In this document: piece by piece, positions 1-9,002 of the stretch | How the letters are laid out: the number at the start of each line of letters is the position of its first letter | Numbering within the stretch: the stretch's first letter is position 1 | NCBI RefSeq assembly: GCF_003324485.1 | Contig: NZ_QODK01000005.1 | Coordinates: 186,001-250,000 of the forward strand | From: Cohaesibacter intestini | GTDB lineage: Bacteria > Pseudomonadota > Alphaproteobacteria > Rhizobiales > Cohaesibacteraceae | Direction: 5' to 3' | Length of the DNA: 64,000 nt | Made by a program: the position numbers and the translations under genes | The notes under the pieces: generated by a model | Databases searched by the model: none | What the model saw: only the letters and a program-made list of their open reading frames with translations | What the model was told of the DNA's origin: nothing

Positions 1-1272
1 ATGCCCGGCGACATGCGCATCCGCGATGCGTTGAAAAGTCAGGATTGTCTCTATAGCCTGATGGTCAAGAATCCCCACGGACGCTATGAAGCCAGCGTCA
101 TCGGCTCAATCCTCGACTTCAAATATGCCCCCGATGACCCGGAAGCCGTGATCGAATTGATGGCATCCAAAGGCGTGCGCATCGTCTCGCTGACCATCAC
201 GGAAGGCGGCTACAATTTCCATCACGTGACCGGCAAGTTCAATCTCGACAATCCGGACGTCGTCAAGGAACTGGCCGATGGGGCCACCCCGATCACGGTC
301 TTTGGCTATGTGACCGAGGCGCTCCGCCGCCGTCGCGAGCGGGGCATCGCCCCCTTCACCGTGTCGAGCTGCGACAATATCCAGAGCAACGGCGATGTCG
401 CCAAAGAAATGGTCTGCGCCTTTGCCAAGGCCAAGGATGCGGAGCTCGGCGCTTGGATAGACTCCAATGTCGCCTTCCCCAGTGCCATGGTCGACCGCAT
501 CACCCCAGTCACTGCACCCGAAGACATCACCGAGCTGGAAAAACGCTTTGGCATCGTCGATGCATGGCCCGTGGTCTGCGAGCCCTTCACCCAGTGGGTG
601 GTGGAAGATCACTTCCCGCAAGGGCGTCCGGCCTATGAAAAGGTCGGCGTGCAAATGGTCGAAGATGTCGTCCCCTATGAGTTGATGAAGCTGCGCCTGC
701 TCAATGCCAGCCATCAGGCCCTGACCTATTTCGGTTATCTCGCCGGGCGGCGCTATGCCCATGAAGTGGCAGGCGATCCGATTTTCGCGACTTTCCTGCT
801 CAATTATATGGAAATCGAGGCCACCCCAACCCTGTCTCCGGTGCCGGGCATCGACCTCGATGCCTATCGCCACACGCTCATCGAGCGCTTTTCCAACCCG
901 GAAGTCCGCGACACATTGGCGCGTCTGTGCGCCGAAAGTTCCGACCGCATTCCCAAATGGCTGCTGCCTGTGGTGCATGCCGAACTCGAAAAAGGCGGCG
1001 ATATCTCCCGTTCTGCGGCAGTCGTGGCCAGTTGGGCACGCTATGCCGAGGGCAAGGATGAGCAAGGAGCACCCATCGAAATCGTCGACCGGCTGAAGGA
1101 CGAACTGATGGAAATTGCATCCCATAACAACGACAATGCTATTGCCTTCATTGAGAACCGCGAGGTCTTTGGTGATCTGGTGGATCAGCCGCGCTTTGTC
1201 AGTGCCTATCGTCAGGCACTGGATTCGCTGCACAGTGTTGGCGCTCTGGAGACGGTTCGCCGCTTCTCCTGA
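1..1272 (+). CDS. Polyol (mannitol-type) 2-dehydrogenase, 5' end cut off by the window
   Basis: This is a long-chain polyol dehydrogenase that oxidises a sugar alcohol such as mannitol or arabinitol to the ketose with NAD. The reading frame is open at base 1. Compared with roughly 490-residue family members, about 65-70 N-terminal residues carrying the Rossmann nucleotide-binding start are missing, so the ATG at base 1 is probably internal. Visible family motifs are SLTITEGGY (residues 63-71), MVDRITP (163-169), DAWPVVCEPF (187-196) and the catalytic K-x4-N-x2-H (K230, N235, H238). The C-terminus is complete. xylB follows 158 bp downstream on the same strand, suggesting polyol-to-ketose-to-ketose-phosphate catabolism. 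The exact substrate cannot be read from sequence. Confidence 0.9.
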   Translation: MPGDMRIRDALKSQDCLYSLMVKNPHGRYEASVIGSILDFKYAPDDPEAVIELMASKGVRIVSLTITEGGYNFHHVTGKFNLDNPDVVKELADGATPITVFGYVTEALRRRRERGIAPFTVSSCDNIQSNGDVAKEMVCAFAKAKDAELGAWIDSNVAFPSAMVDRITPVTAPEDITELEKRFGIVDAWPVVCEPFTQWVVEDHFPQGRPAYEKVGVQMVEDVVPYELMKLRLLNASHQALTYFGYLAGRRYAHEVAGDPIFATFLLNYMEIEATPTLSPVPGIDLDAYRHTLIERFSNPEVRDTLARLCAESSDRIPKWLLPVVHAELEKGGDISRSAAVVASWARYAEGKDEQGAPIEIVDRLKDELMEIASHNNDNAIAFIENREVFGDLVDQPRFVSAYRQALDSLHSVGALETVRRFS

Positions 1273-1430
1273 TCTTTTCCGGGTGGTGGTTTCGCGCATT
1301 TTGAGACGCAAACGACCCTCCCAAGTGTCGCTACCCGGATCCCATGTCCGCCACACCCGTTTGATAACAGACGGGTGTGGTGGCCTATCGGCCTTTGCCA
1401 TCAGTTGGGAGGAAATGCGAGGAGGATTGC

Positions 1431-2930
1431 ATGCTATTTCTGGGAGTTGACTGCGGCACGCAGGGAACCAAAGCGCTGATCATCGATGAAGACGGTAACA
1501 CGCTCGGGCGAGGACAGGCTGCGCATGACCTGATCGAGCAGGCCAACGGGGCACGGGAACAACAGCCCCAATGGTGGATCGATGCCATGATCACCGCCGT
1601 CAGGGGCGCAATCAAGGATGCCGATATCGACGGGAGCGCAGTGACAGCCCTTGGCATTTCCGGCCAGCAGCATGGCCTTGTGGTGCTCGATGATGCGGTC
1701 CAGCCCATCCGCGCCGCCAAATTGTGGAATGACACCGAAACCGCCCCTCAGAATGAAGCACTGATTGAAGCCTTTGGCGGTCGCGCCAGCTGGACCAGAA
1801 AGCTCGGCATCGTACCGCGCACCGGTTACACCATCTCCAAGCTGCTTTGGCTGAAAGACAATGAGCCGGACAATTTCGCCAAAATCGCGTCCATCCTGCT
1901 GCCTCACGACTATCTCAATTTCTGGCTGACCGGTCGCCGTGTTGCCGAATATGGCGATGCATCGGGCACCGGTTTCTTTGATATCCGCAGCCGCAGCTGG
2001 GCAGCAGAACCGCTGGCCCTGATTGACGGCGGCACGGGTTTGCTGGAACGCGCCTTGCCAGAATTGGTCGCAGCCGACGCACTTGTTGGCCCTCTGACCG
2101 ACGCTGCAGCAGAGGCCTTGGGCCTCTCCACCAATTGTCAGGTCTCGGCAGGTGGCGGCGACAACATGATGGGCGCCATCGGCACGGGCAATGTAAGGCC
2201 GGGCGTCGTGACCATCAGCCTTGGCACCTCGGCCACCGCCTATTGCTATTCCGACCAGCCGGTGATTGATGACAAGGATTGGGCTGCGCCCTTCTGCTCC
2301 AGCTCCGGCGGTTGGCTGCCCCTCATTTGCACGATGAATGCCACCAATGTCACCACCGGCATGGTCCATGCCTTTGACAAGGATATCAACTTCCTCTCCG
2401 ATGCCCTGCTGGCAACCGAACCGGGCGCAGGTGGTCTCACCCTGCTGCCCTATCTCAATGGTGAACGGACCCCGGACCTGCCCACCGCAACCGGCAGCCT
2501 GCTCGGCCTGCGCAGCGACAATATGAGCATGGAAAACCTGACCCGTGCGATGGTTGAAGGGGTCAGTTTCGGGGTGATTGGCGGCATGAAACGCATCCTC
2601 AATGGCCGCAATGCCGAGCGGATCTTCCTTGTTGGCGGGGGCGCCAAAAGCGCGCCGTGGCGTCAGCTGATGGCGGACGCAACAGGGGCTGAAATTGTCG
2701 TGCCACTGGGCGAGGAAGCTGGCTGCCTTGGCGGTGCATTGCAGGCCATGTGGGCAATCAAGAAGGCAAACGGCCAACCCGAGAGCCTTTCGGACATTGC
2801 CGAACGCTGCATTGCCGTGGATGCTGAGAAAACCACCAAACCCGACACATCCCGTCGGACCGCCTATGAGGCAGCCATGCGACGCTATGGCGAGGCCTTA
2901 ATGACCTTGCACGGCCTCTCTTCTGACTAA
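1431..2930 (+). CDS. xylB: Xylulokinase
   Basis: FGGY-family sugar kinase that phosphorylates D-xylulose with ATP in the cytoplasm. The start at 1431 is chosen because AGGAGG lies at 1420-1425 and the protein then opens with the kinase motif MLFLGVDCGTQGTK. A longer in-frame start at 1377 would add residues with no family match. Visible features are the N-terminal GVDCGTQGTK phosphate loop, GISGQQHG, the DASGTGFFD region and the C-terminal LVGGGAKSAPWRQLMAD motif. The length of 499 residues is normal. It lies downstream of a polyol dehydrogenase gene, which would supply the ketose, and is followed by a clear terminator at 2953-2990. Confidence 0.93.
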   Translation: MLFLGVDCGTQGTKALIIDEDGNTLGRGQAAHDLIEQANGAREQQPQWWIDAMITAVRGAIKDADIDGSAVTALGISGQQHGLVVLDDAVQPIRAAKLWNDTETAPQNEALIEAFGGRASWTRKLGIVPRTGYTISKLLWLKDNEPDNFAKIASILLPHDYLNFWLTGRRVAEYGDASGTGFFDIRSRSWAAEPLALIDGGTGLLERALPELVAADALVGPLTDAAAEALGLSTNCQVSAGGGDNMMGAIGTGNVRPGVVTISLGTSATAYCYSDQPVIDDKDWAAPFCSSSGGWLPLICTMNATNVTTGMVHAFDKDINFLSDALLATEPGAGGLTLLPYLNGERTPDLPTATGSLLGLRSDNMSMENLTRAMVEGVSFGVIGGMKRILNGRNAERIFLVGGGAKSAPWRQLMADATGAEIVVPLGEEAGCLGGALQAMWAIKKANGQPESLSDIAERCIAVDAEKTTKPDTSRRTAYEAAMRRYGEALMTLHGLSSD

Positions 2931-2952
2931 GCAGGCAGATAAGGCAACAAGC

Positions 2953-2990
2953 AAAGCGCCGGCAGCCCGCAACTGCTGGCGCTTTTGTTT
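2953..2990 (+). terminator. Rho-independent terminator after xylB
   Basis: The GC-rich stem AAAGCGCC-GGCAG pairs with CTGCTGGCGCTTTT around a loop at about 2966-2972, followed by TTTTGTTT. It ends the xylB transcript just before the convergent regulator gene. Confidence 0.8.
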
Positions 2991-3931
2991 CAGCGATTGG
3001 TTGAGGAAGAAAGGGGTTGACCCGGCTCGATGGTCCAGTCAAAGCCACGCTTGAGCCGAAAATCCCGCGGCGCGACGCCGATATAGCGGATGAAATTGCG
3101 GTTGAAGGTCGAGAGCACATCGAAGCCCACATCATAGCTGATCGAGGTGATCGGAATGCGGGTTTCAATCAGCAACTGGCAGGCCTTATAGATCCGCAGC
3201 CGATTGATATATTCCTGACAGGAGCAATTCAGACTCTTGGCGAAAAACCGCGAGAAGGTCGAAAATGGCATCCGCTCCCGCTCCGCCAGCAAGCCGCATG
3301 TCAGGTCCGGGCGGTTAAAATTTTCCGCAATATACTCCAAAATCGCGTCGATCCGCTCGGTATGTTCAAGCGGAATTTCCGGCATAGCTTCGCCCAGCAA
3401 CCGGCGATCCTTGTCGGCAGCCAGCACGGCAAAAATCTCGAAAAACAACGCGAGACGCGACAGACCAGACATATTGATCAGACGCTGCAGTAAATCCTGC
3501 ACGATCTGGGACGTTTCCATGGTGAACTCGATGCCCGAGCGGGATTGATGCAGCAGAAACTCGAACTCTTTTGTCCCCTCGAAATCACCGATGCAATTTT
3601 TCGAAAAGGCCTCGGAAAATTGCAGCACCATGTCGCGATTTTCGATGAACAGGCTGTCTTCGCGCTCACTGCAGGCCGCATCGGACACCCACATATGCGG
3701 CAGGTTGGGTCCCATCAACACCAGATTGCCCGGCTCGAAGCGCCCCGCATGGGTGCCGACAAAATAGGACCCGGTGCTGCGCCGGATGATGTGGATTTCA
3801 TATTCCGGGTGATAGTGCCAGCCGGTGAAGGGATAGGGATAATTGTGCGAGAAGGCAAGCACACTGCGATCCAGCGGCGCAACAATGACTTCCCTGACCA
3901 GATTTGTTGTGACGTCGACATTCTTCAGCAA
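2990..3931 (-). CDS. AraC-family transcriptional regulator (cupin plus HTH)
   Basis: Transcription factor with an N-terminal cupin-like sensor domain (motif WHYHPEYEIHII) and a C-terminal AraC double helix-turn-helix. The latter shows YINRLRIYKACQLL followed by ITSISYDVGFDVLSTFNRNF. The only good ribosome-binding site, AGGAGG at 3942-3937, is five bases before a TTG at 3931, so a TTG start giving 313 residues is preferred. The longest frame would start at 4102 and run into the end of nifM. It faces the xylB/polyol dehydrogenase genes convergently and is a plausible regulator of them, but this is only a neighbourhood argument. The ligand is unknown. Confidence 0.8.
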   Translation of the reverse strand: MLKNVDVTTNLVREVIVAPLDRSVLAFSHNYPYPFTGWHYHPEYEIHIIRRSTGSYFVGTHAGRFEPGNLVLMGPNLPHMWVSDAACSEREDSLFIENRDMVLQFSEAFSKNCIGDFEGTKEFEFLLHQSRSGIEFTMETSQIVQDLLQRLINMSGLSRLALFFEIFAVLAADKDRRLLGEAMPEIPLEHTERIDAILEYIAENFNRPDLTCGLLAERERMPFSTFSRFFAKSLNCSCQEYINRLRIYKACQLLIETRIPITSISYDVGFDVLSTFNRNFIRYIGVAPRDFRLKRGFDWTIEPGQPLSSSTNR

Positions 3932-4058
3932 CACCACCTCCTGACGACCGGCGCATTCCAACCGCTTCCCCTGACGGGAAAACCGATCTTCATCTAGCCA
4001 AATCGGCAAGCAGACGCATTGATTTAAGTCGCTTTGCAGCACGGTCCCATCGGGGCGA

Positions 4059-4943
4059 TTACGAGACGGCCAGCCCCTCGATCCATTGCCGCTGGGCACC
4101 ATGGCACCTTGCGGCTGTCAAATGGTCAATAATCCTCTGCCGCACCCTGGCAAAGGGAACGACCTGCCCGTGCAGGATATCCTCGCACAGCAAGATGTGA
4201 AAGCCCATTTCGCTCTCCAGAACGCCGCTGAGCGTTCCTTCATCCATCATAAAAAGAGTCTCATCGAGAAGGCTGTAAAGCGTGCCGCGTGGCACAGATC
4301 CAAGCCGTCCGCCGTCAAGCGCCGTCGGACATTCCGAATGCTGTTTGGCAAACTGTTCGAACTGCGGCACCGAGCCATCCAGTTGATCGCGGATGGCTTC
4401 GATCTTCAACCGGGCCTTGCCGCGGACATTGTCGGCGAGCGCCTCGTTGACGGTGATCAGAATATGGCGGACCGCTCGGGTTTCGGGCATCAGAAACCGC
4501 TCTTGATGGCCGTCATACCAACGCTTGGCCTCCGCGTCGCATGGGGTCGGCACATCCTGCACCACCTTGCCCAGAACCGCGTCCACCCACAATTCGCGCG
4601 CCAGTGCCAGTCTCAGGATTTGCAAATCCAGCCCGTTTGCCAGCAGATCCTGCTCAAAATCCAATGCACTGTCATAGCGGGCCCGAACGCTCTCAACGGC
4701 TTCATCGATCACCTTTTCAGACAGAAAAACATCCCATGCTTCCCGGCTCGATAGAACGGTGCTTTCGATGGCCATGGCTTTTTGAGCCGTTTTCTCGATC
4801 ACTTGCTGCTGCTCTTCGCTCAACTGATCGAACCGGCACTCAAAGGCAGACAAGGCCGCCCGCATCAAGTGATGGGAAAAGACACCTGCCTCATTCTTGT
4901 CCGCCCGATACATGCCATCGCCAATCACACAGTCACCAATCAT
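4059..4943 (-). CDS. nifM: Nitrogen fixation protein NifM (PpiC-type peptidyl-prolyl isomerase)
   Basis: NifM is a parvulin-type cis-trans prolyl isomerase needed to mature the NifH iron protein. The start at 4943 follows GGAG with proper spacing and overlaps the end of nifZ by 11 bases, giving 294 residues; a longer frame up to 5057 would run deep into nifZ. The N-terminal half is helical and variable. The C-terminal half carries the rotamase domain with VRHILITVNE, LDGGRLGSVPRGTL and the GFHILLCEDI ending. It is the last gene of the iscA-nifUSVWZM operon. NifM is standard in gammaproteobacterial nif clusters and uncommon in alphaproteobacteria, which bears on the origin of the island. Confidence 0.88.
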   Translation of the reverse strand: MIGDCVIGDGMYRADKNEAGVFSHHLMRAALSAFECRFDQLSEEQQQVIEKTAQKAMAIESTVLSSREAWDVFLSEKVIDEAVESVRARYDSALDFEQDLLANGLDLQILRLALARELWVDAVLGKVVQDVPTPCDAEAKRWYDGHQERFLMPETRAVRHILITVNEALADNVRGKARLKIEAIRDQLDGSVPQFEQFAKQHSECPTALDGGRLGSVPRGTLYSLLDETLFMMDEGTLSGVLESEMGFHILLCEDILHGQVVPFARVRQRIIDHLTAARCHGAQRQWIEGLAVS

Positions 4944-5424
4944 GCCCGTCTCCAACCACACAATCCTCAAGCGCACTTTCCGGCACCAAGAGCGTCCGGC
5001 CAGGGAAACGCACGTGATAGGCCACGGATCCGACCGCCTCAAGCGTCGCCGCGTCACGCAGCACTTTCAGAATTTCCCCTTTCGCCCCCTCCTCCACGAT
5101 CACGTTGCCCTTGATGCCAAGCGCCAGACGTGCCGTTACCACTTCGCCATATTCATAACGGCTTGGTGTCCAGTCCTCTTCAATCGATAGCAATTCCCGA
5201 TCGCGACAGCCAACAATCCGGTCTTCATCGGTGAAATGCACCGTATAGATCACCTGATCCTGCAAGAAGGTGCCCACATCGCGCACCACCCCGGTCGAGC
5301 CGCGCCGGATCAGCAGGGTGCCGGTCTTTTCACCCGGATAGGTGCCGTCATTACGCACATTGCGCAGGACGCGCACGACATCACCATAATCAAAGCGCGG
5401 AGGTGGCAGAGCAACGGCACTCAT
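4933..5424 (-). CDS. nifZ: Nitrogen fixation protein NifZ
   Basis: NifZ assists maturation of the second P-cluster of the MoFe protein. The start at 5424 overlaps the nifW stop as ATGA and has GGAGG upstream, giving 163 residues. Two copies of the small SH3-like NifZ fold are visible: the first opens with FDYGDVVRVLRNVRNDGTYPG, the second with YEYGEVVTARLALGIKGN. The GTLLIRRGSTGVVRDVG segment and the C-terminal PGRTLLVPESALE are typical of the family. Translation looks coupled to nifW upstream and nifM downstream. Confidence 0.9.
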   Translation of the reverse strand: MSAVALPPPRFDYGDVVRVLRNVRNDGTYPGEKTGTLLIRRGSTGVVRDVGTFLQDQVIYTVHFTDEDRIVGCRDRELLSIEEDWTPSRYEYGEVVTARLALGIKGNVIVEEGAKGEILKVLRDAATLEAVGSVAYHVRFPGRTLLVPESALEDCVVGDGHDW

Positions 5425-5735
5425 TTCAACAACTCCTCCAACGGAACAAAAGCAGGTTGCGACGCCTTGAAGACCTTGAACACCTTCTCGGTCTGGGCAT
5501 CGGATTGGACGAAGTCTTGATAAGCAAGGCCGAGCTGACGAGTATAATAATCCCACCAGGCTTCGCCAGAAACCGGCCCATCCCGGTCCAAAGTGAGATA
5601 GTCATGGAAGCGCTGCAGGATATGCAGCCGATTGACTGTCACGACATGGGGATCATAGGCAATGTCGAAATAGTCCAGAAACTCCTCTGCACTCGACAGA
5701 TCCACCAGATCCGCTTCAATTTCTTCATTTCTCAT
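5421..5735 (-). CDS. nifW: Nitrogenase-stabilising/protective protein NifW
   Basis: NifW binds the MoFe protein, apparently while P-clusters form, and protects nitrogenase in air. The start at 5735 follows AGGAG, giving 104 residues, the usual size. Recognisable family segments are LSSAEEFLDYFDIAYDP (near 12-28), VNRLHILQRF and the C-terminal KVFKV region. It sits 25 bp downstream of nifV and overlaps nifZ by four bases, so it belongs to the nifUSVWZM transcript. Confidence 0.92.
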   Translation of the reverse strand: MRNEEIEADLVDLSSAEEFLDYFDIAYDPHVVTVNRLHILQRFHDYLTLDRDGPVSGEAWWDYYTRQLGLAYQDFVQSDAQTEKVFKVFKASQPAFVPLEELLK

Positions 5736-5760
5736 CGGGTTCTCCTGTCTGTTGTCCAGC

Positions 5761-6903
5761 CTAGGCGGCACGCCCTTCGCTAGCCAGATCACGGTGAAAA
5801 GCCAACAGATCTGCCTCGTTCGGCGACCTTTTGTAGATTTCCGCAAAGCGCCGCACCCGGGTCAGGATCTCCAACGCTTCGGCCACCGACAGGGTCAGCC
5901 CCAGCTTTTGATAAACATGCAGCACCGCCCGCGTGCCGGAATGTTTGCCGAGCACCAATTCATGCTGACGCCCCAGCGTCAGCGGATCGAGGCCCTGGTA
6001 ATTTTTGGGATCCTTGACCAATCCGTCGACATGAATGCCGCTCTCATGGGTAAAGACGCAGGACCCGACCAGGCTTTTTTGATGTGGAACCGGCCTGCCC
6101 GAGGCCGTTGCCACCAACTCCGACAAAGCGTGGAAGCGCCGTTGATCGACGCCTGTCTCAAAGCCGTAAAGGCTGGCTGCTGAGGCGACAAACTCTTCCA
6201 GCGATGCATTGCCCGCCCGCTCCCCAAGGCCGTTCACCGTGGTGTTGACATGGGTCGCACCACCGAGCGCGGCAGCCAGACTGTTGGCCGTTGCCAGCCC
6301 GTAATCATCATGGGCATGCATTTCCAGCTCCAGATCACTATTCTGCCGCAGCGTACGAAAAATCTCCGCGGTGCCAAAGGGTTCGAGAATCCCGACCGTA
6401 TCGGCGAAGCGGAATCGCTGAGCGCCTGCGGCTTGAGCCACGTCCAGCACCGACAACACAAAATCAAGATCGGCACGGGAGGAATCCTCACCCCCCATCA
6501 GCACTTCAAAGCCTGCATCGAGCGCCATCGGCACCATCCGGGCAATCTGGGTCAATACATGGTCGCGGTCCCGTTGCAGCTTGTGCTTAATCTGCTGGTC
6601 CGACATCGGGATCGACAGATCGATCATTTGCACCCCGAGCCCCTTGGCGGCCTGCAGATCCGCTTCGCACATCCGACACCAGACGATGGTGCGGATATCC
6701 AGATTGAGTGATGTGATCGAGCGGATGGTCTCTTGCTCTTCTAGCCCCATCGCCGGAATGCCGATCTCCAATTCTGGCACCCCGGCGGCGGCCAGATTGC
6801 GGGCAATGTCGCATTTTTCCCGCTGAGTGAAAGCAACGCCTGCCGACTGTTCCCCGTCGCGCAGGGTGGTGTCATCAATGACGATTGTCCGTTTCTTGCC
6901 CAT
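5761..6903 (-). CDS. nifV: Homocitrate synthase NifV
   Basis: Condenses acetyl-CoA and 2-oxoglutarate to R-homocitrate, the organic ligand of FeMo-cofactor. ATG at 6903 is nine bases after AAGGAG; an in-frame GTG at 6912 abuts the Shine-Dalgarno and is unlikely. At 380 residues it has the expected length. Visible features are the DmpG/LeuA-type barrel with DTTLRDGEQ (metal and substrate binding), the HAHDDYG metal-binding histidines, the NGLGERAGNASLEE signature and FTHESGIHVDG in the C-terminal part. It lies directly downstream of nifS in the same operon. Confidence 0.97.
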   Translation of the reverse strand: MGKKRTIVIDDTTLRDGEQSAGVAFTQREKCDIARNLAAAGVPELEIGIPAMGLEEQETIRSITSLNLDIRTIVWCRMCEADLQAAKGLGVQMIDLSIPMSDQQIKHKLQRDRDHVLTQIARMVPMALDAGFEVLMGGEDSSRADLDFVLSVLDVAQAAGAQRFRFADTVGILEPFGTAEIFRTLRQNSDLELEMHAHDDYGLATANSLAAALGGATHVNTTVNGLGERAGNASLEEFVASAASLYGFETGVDQRRFHALSELVATASGRPVPHQKSLVGSCVFTHESGIHVDGLVKDPKNYQGLDPLTLGRQHELVLGKHSGTRAVLHVYQKLGLTLSVAEALEILTRVRRFAEIYKRSPNEADLLAFHRDLASEGRAA

Positions 6904-6918
6904 GGCAAACACTCCTTG

Positions 6919-8127
6919 TCAGGCATAAGCCGGGTTGAAGGCCTGATCTGGGCTCTCGACCGGTCCGTTGGTGCCCCAATAGGGCGAAAGCGAGCGCAAC
7001 TGGGCAACGATCGGCGGCATGATATTGATCACCCGGTCAATCTCTGCTTGGTTCGTGTAGCGCGAGAGGGAAAAGCGGATCGCTCCATTCATTGCCGTGT
7101 CGGGAATGCCCATTGCCCGCATCACATGCGACGGCTCCTGTGATCCCGAGCTGCAGGCAGAGCCGGATGAAGCCGCCACACCCATTTTGTTGAGCAGCAG
7201 CAACAGATCGTCCCCTTCGACAGCGTCAAAAGCGATCATGCTGGTGTTGGGCAAGCGATTGTCTGGATCACCGGTCACGAAGCAATTGGGAATAGCGGAC
7301 AGAATGCCGTCCTCCAAGCGGTCCCGCAAAACCCTCACGCGGTGCATCTCGTCCCTCATGACGCCAAGCGCCATATCGCAGGCTTTGCCAAGCCCGATGA
7401 TCGATGGAACATTTTCCGTACCAGCCCGGTGCCCACGCTCCTGATGCCCGCCACGCAACAATGGCCGGAACCGGGTGCCACGCTTGAGATACAGAACCCC
7501 GATGCCCTTTGGGGCATGTAGCTTGTGCCCCGACAGGGACAGCATATCGACGGGCAACCTTTTCAGATCGATTGGCACCTTGCCGACCGCCTGCACTGCG
7601 TCGGTGTGAAACAACACGCCCGCATCGGAAGCCAACGCAGCCATCGCGGCGATGGGGAACAGGGTGCCAGTCTCATTGTTGGCCCACATCACGGTCACCA
7701 GCGCCACCTTGTCGCTCAACAAGGCTTTGTAGGCATCAAGATCAAGCCGCCCGCGCATATCCACCTTGAGATAATGAACGCGATAACCGTCTTGCTCGAG
7801 ACTCTGACACAGAGACAAAACCGCTGGATGCTCCACATTCGTGGTGATGATTTCGCGCCGCGATGGCTGCGCTTTCAAGGCGGATAGGATGGCGCAATTG
7901 TCCGCTTCGGTGCCGCAAGAGGTGAAGATGATTTCACTCTCATGAGCCGCCCCCAGCAAGGCCTGAACCTGCTGGCGAGCTGCCTTGACCGCACGTGCCA
8001 CCCCATTGCCGAACTGATGCAGGCTGGACGGATTGCCAAACTGCTCGGTGAAATAAGGCAACATCGTCGCAACGACCGCCTCATCAACCTGCGTGGTGGC
8101 GTTGTTATCAAGATAGATGCTGCCCAT
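6919..8127 (-). CDS. nifS: Cysteine desulfurase NifS
   Basis: PLP enzyme that removes sulfur from L-cysteine for nitrogenase Fe-S clusters. With ATG at 8127 the protein begins MGSIYLDNNATT, the classic NifS start. A GTG at 8133 has better spacing (eight bases) from AAGGAG and is an equal candidate. The PLP lysine is K202 in SLSGHKLHAPKG, and the persulfide cysteine is C325 in SSGSACSSGS. The length of 402 residues is normal. Its Shine-Dalgarno overlaps the nifU stop codon, so translation is coupled to the Nfu-type nifU. Confidence 0.97.
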   Translation of the reverse strand: MGSIYLDNNATTQVDEAVVATMLPYFTEQFGNPSSLHQFGNGVARAVKAARQQVQALLGAAHESEIIFTSCGTEADNCAILSALKAQPSRREIITTNVEHPAVLSLCQSLEQDGYRVHYLKVDMRGRLDLDAYKALLSDKVALVTVMWANNETGTLFPIAAMAALASDAGVLFHTDAVQAVGKVPIDLKRLPVDMLSLSGHKLHAPKGIGVLYLKRGTRFRPLLRGGHQERGHRAGTENVPSIIGLGKACDMALGVMRDEMHRVRVLRDRLEDGILSAIPNCFVTGDPDNRLPNTSMIAFDAVEGDDLLLLLNKMGVAASSGSACSSGSQEPSHVMRAMGIPDTAMNGAIRFSLSRYTNQAEIDRVINIMPPIVAQLRSLSPYWGTNGPVESPDQAFNPAYA

Positions 8128-8138
8128 GACCACTTGCT

Positions 8139-8456
8139 TCACTCCTTCGCCAGAGCGTCGACAGAAAGCATCACAGGCGGTTTCCTTTTCAGCTGACTGG
8201 CAGGCAGCACCTGAACAAAGTCCCCCAGCGCCTCGACTATTTTGTCCTGCACCCGCGACAGGGTGACGGACGCCAACTGGCAACCGACACAAGCGCCCTT
8301 CATGGAGACAAACACCTTCTTGCCATCCACTTCCACCAGCTCCATGTCCCCCCTGTCAGCCTGCAGCATCGGCCGAAATGTTTCGATGACCGCTTCAATG
8401 GTCGCAACGCGCCCTTGCGGATCTGGGTCCTTGACGACCTCCGAGTGCTTTGTCAT
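8139..8456 (-). CDS. nifU: Short NifU (Nfu-type Fe-S carrier domain only)
   Basis: Fe-S cluster carrier containing only the C-terminal Nfu domain of NifU. The cluster-binding CxxC is C56-x2-C59 within KGACVGCQLAS. ATG at 8456 follows AAGGAG, giving 105 residues. Full-length NifU of Azotobacter is about 300 residues with an IscU-like scaffold and a central [2Fe-2S] domain, both absent here. It lies between the A-type carrier gene and nifS, so a nif-specific role is well supported. The scaffold function must come from elsewhere in the genome or from the A-type carrier. Confidence 0.88.
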   Translation of the reverse strand: MTKHSEVVKDPDPQGRVATIEAVIETFRPMLQADRGDMELVEVDGKKVFVSMKGACVGCQLASVTLSRVQDKIVEALGDFVQVLPASQLKRKPPVMLSVDALAKE

Positions 8457-8496
8457 GACGGTCTCCTTGACAGGCCAACCAGCCGATCCAATCGGA

Positions 8497-8820
8497 TCAG
8501 GCGGCAAAACTCTTGCCGCAAGAACACATCGATGCGGCATTGGGATTGGTGAAGGTGAAACCGGAGCCTTCAAGGCTCTCCGCAAAGTCGATCTCGGTAC
8601 CGATCAGCATCTCGGCATTGTCCGGCACGACATAGAGGGTAATGGCCCCCGTCTCGACCACATGGTCTCCCTCTTGCGGACCTGCGACCAAGGCGAGTTT
8701 GTATTGAAGGCCTGCACAGCCGCCAGAGATCGCGGCGATCCGGAGACCGGTGAGCGGGTTCTTGGCATCGGCCATCAGCCGTTGCAAGACGTCCTGAGCT
8801 TTGTCGGTAAGTGTGAGCAT
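8497..8820 (-). CDS. iscA: A-type Fe-S carrier, nif-specific IscA/HesB
   Basis: Small A-type carrier that delivers Fe-S clusters to nitrogenase components. The three conserved cysteines are present: C35 in SGGCAGLQY, and C99 and C101 in MCSCGKSF. ATG at 8820 with AGGA upstream gives 107 residues. It is the first gene after the sigma-54 promoter at 8863-8878 and heads the nifUSVWZM operon. Confidence 0.92.
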   Translation of the reverse strand: MLTLTDKAQDVLQRLMADAKNPLTGLRIAAISGGCAGLQYKLALVAGPQEGDHVVETGAITLYVVPDNAEMLIGTEIDFAESLEGSGFTFTNPNAASMCSCGKSFAA

Positions 8821-8862
8821 TCTGTCATCCTTGCAATCTGTCAATCAAACTGATCAGAGCAT

Positions 8863-8878
8863 TGCAAGGGCTATGCCA
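8863..8878 (-). promoter_or_regulatory. Sigma-54 -24/-12 promoter of iscA-nifUSVWZM
   Basis: On the minus strand the sequence reads TGGCATAGCCCTTGCA. It has GG at -24 and GC at -12 with correct spacing, about 40 bases before the iscA start. Confidence 0.9.
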
Positions 8879-8946
8879 AGGCAGGCAATATAGATTAAAT
8901 ATATGAAATAATTAACAAAAGCCATTGATCGACCCAATCATTCCTT

Positions 8947-8962
8947 TGTCGGATTTGCGACA
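8947..8962. promoter_or_regulatory. NifA upstream activator sequence for iscA-nifU operon
   Basis: TGTCGGATTTGCGACA is a perfect TGT-N10-ACA, about 70 bases upstream of the sigma-54 promoter at 8863-8878. Confidence 0.85.
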
Positions 8963-9002
8963 AACAAGCTGCATTCTCGACAGAAGCCATTGGCGCTCTG
9001 AT

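Noticed and set aside
106-1401. Long open frame on the minus strand opposite the polyol dehydrogenase gene
   Set aside because: It is a shadow of the real gene: no family motifs, and the plus-strand product is a clear dehydrogenase.
3932-4102. Longer N-terminus of the AraC-type regulator from 4102
   Set aside because: It would overlap the end of nifM and has no family similarity. The ribosome-binding site at 3942-3937 points to a start near 3931.
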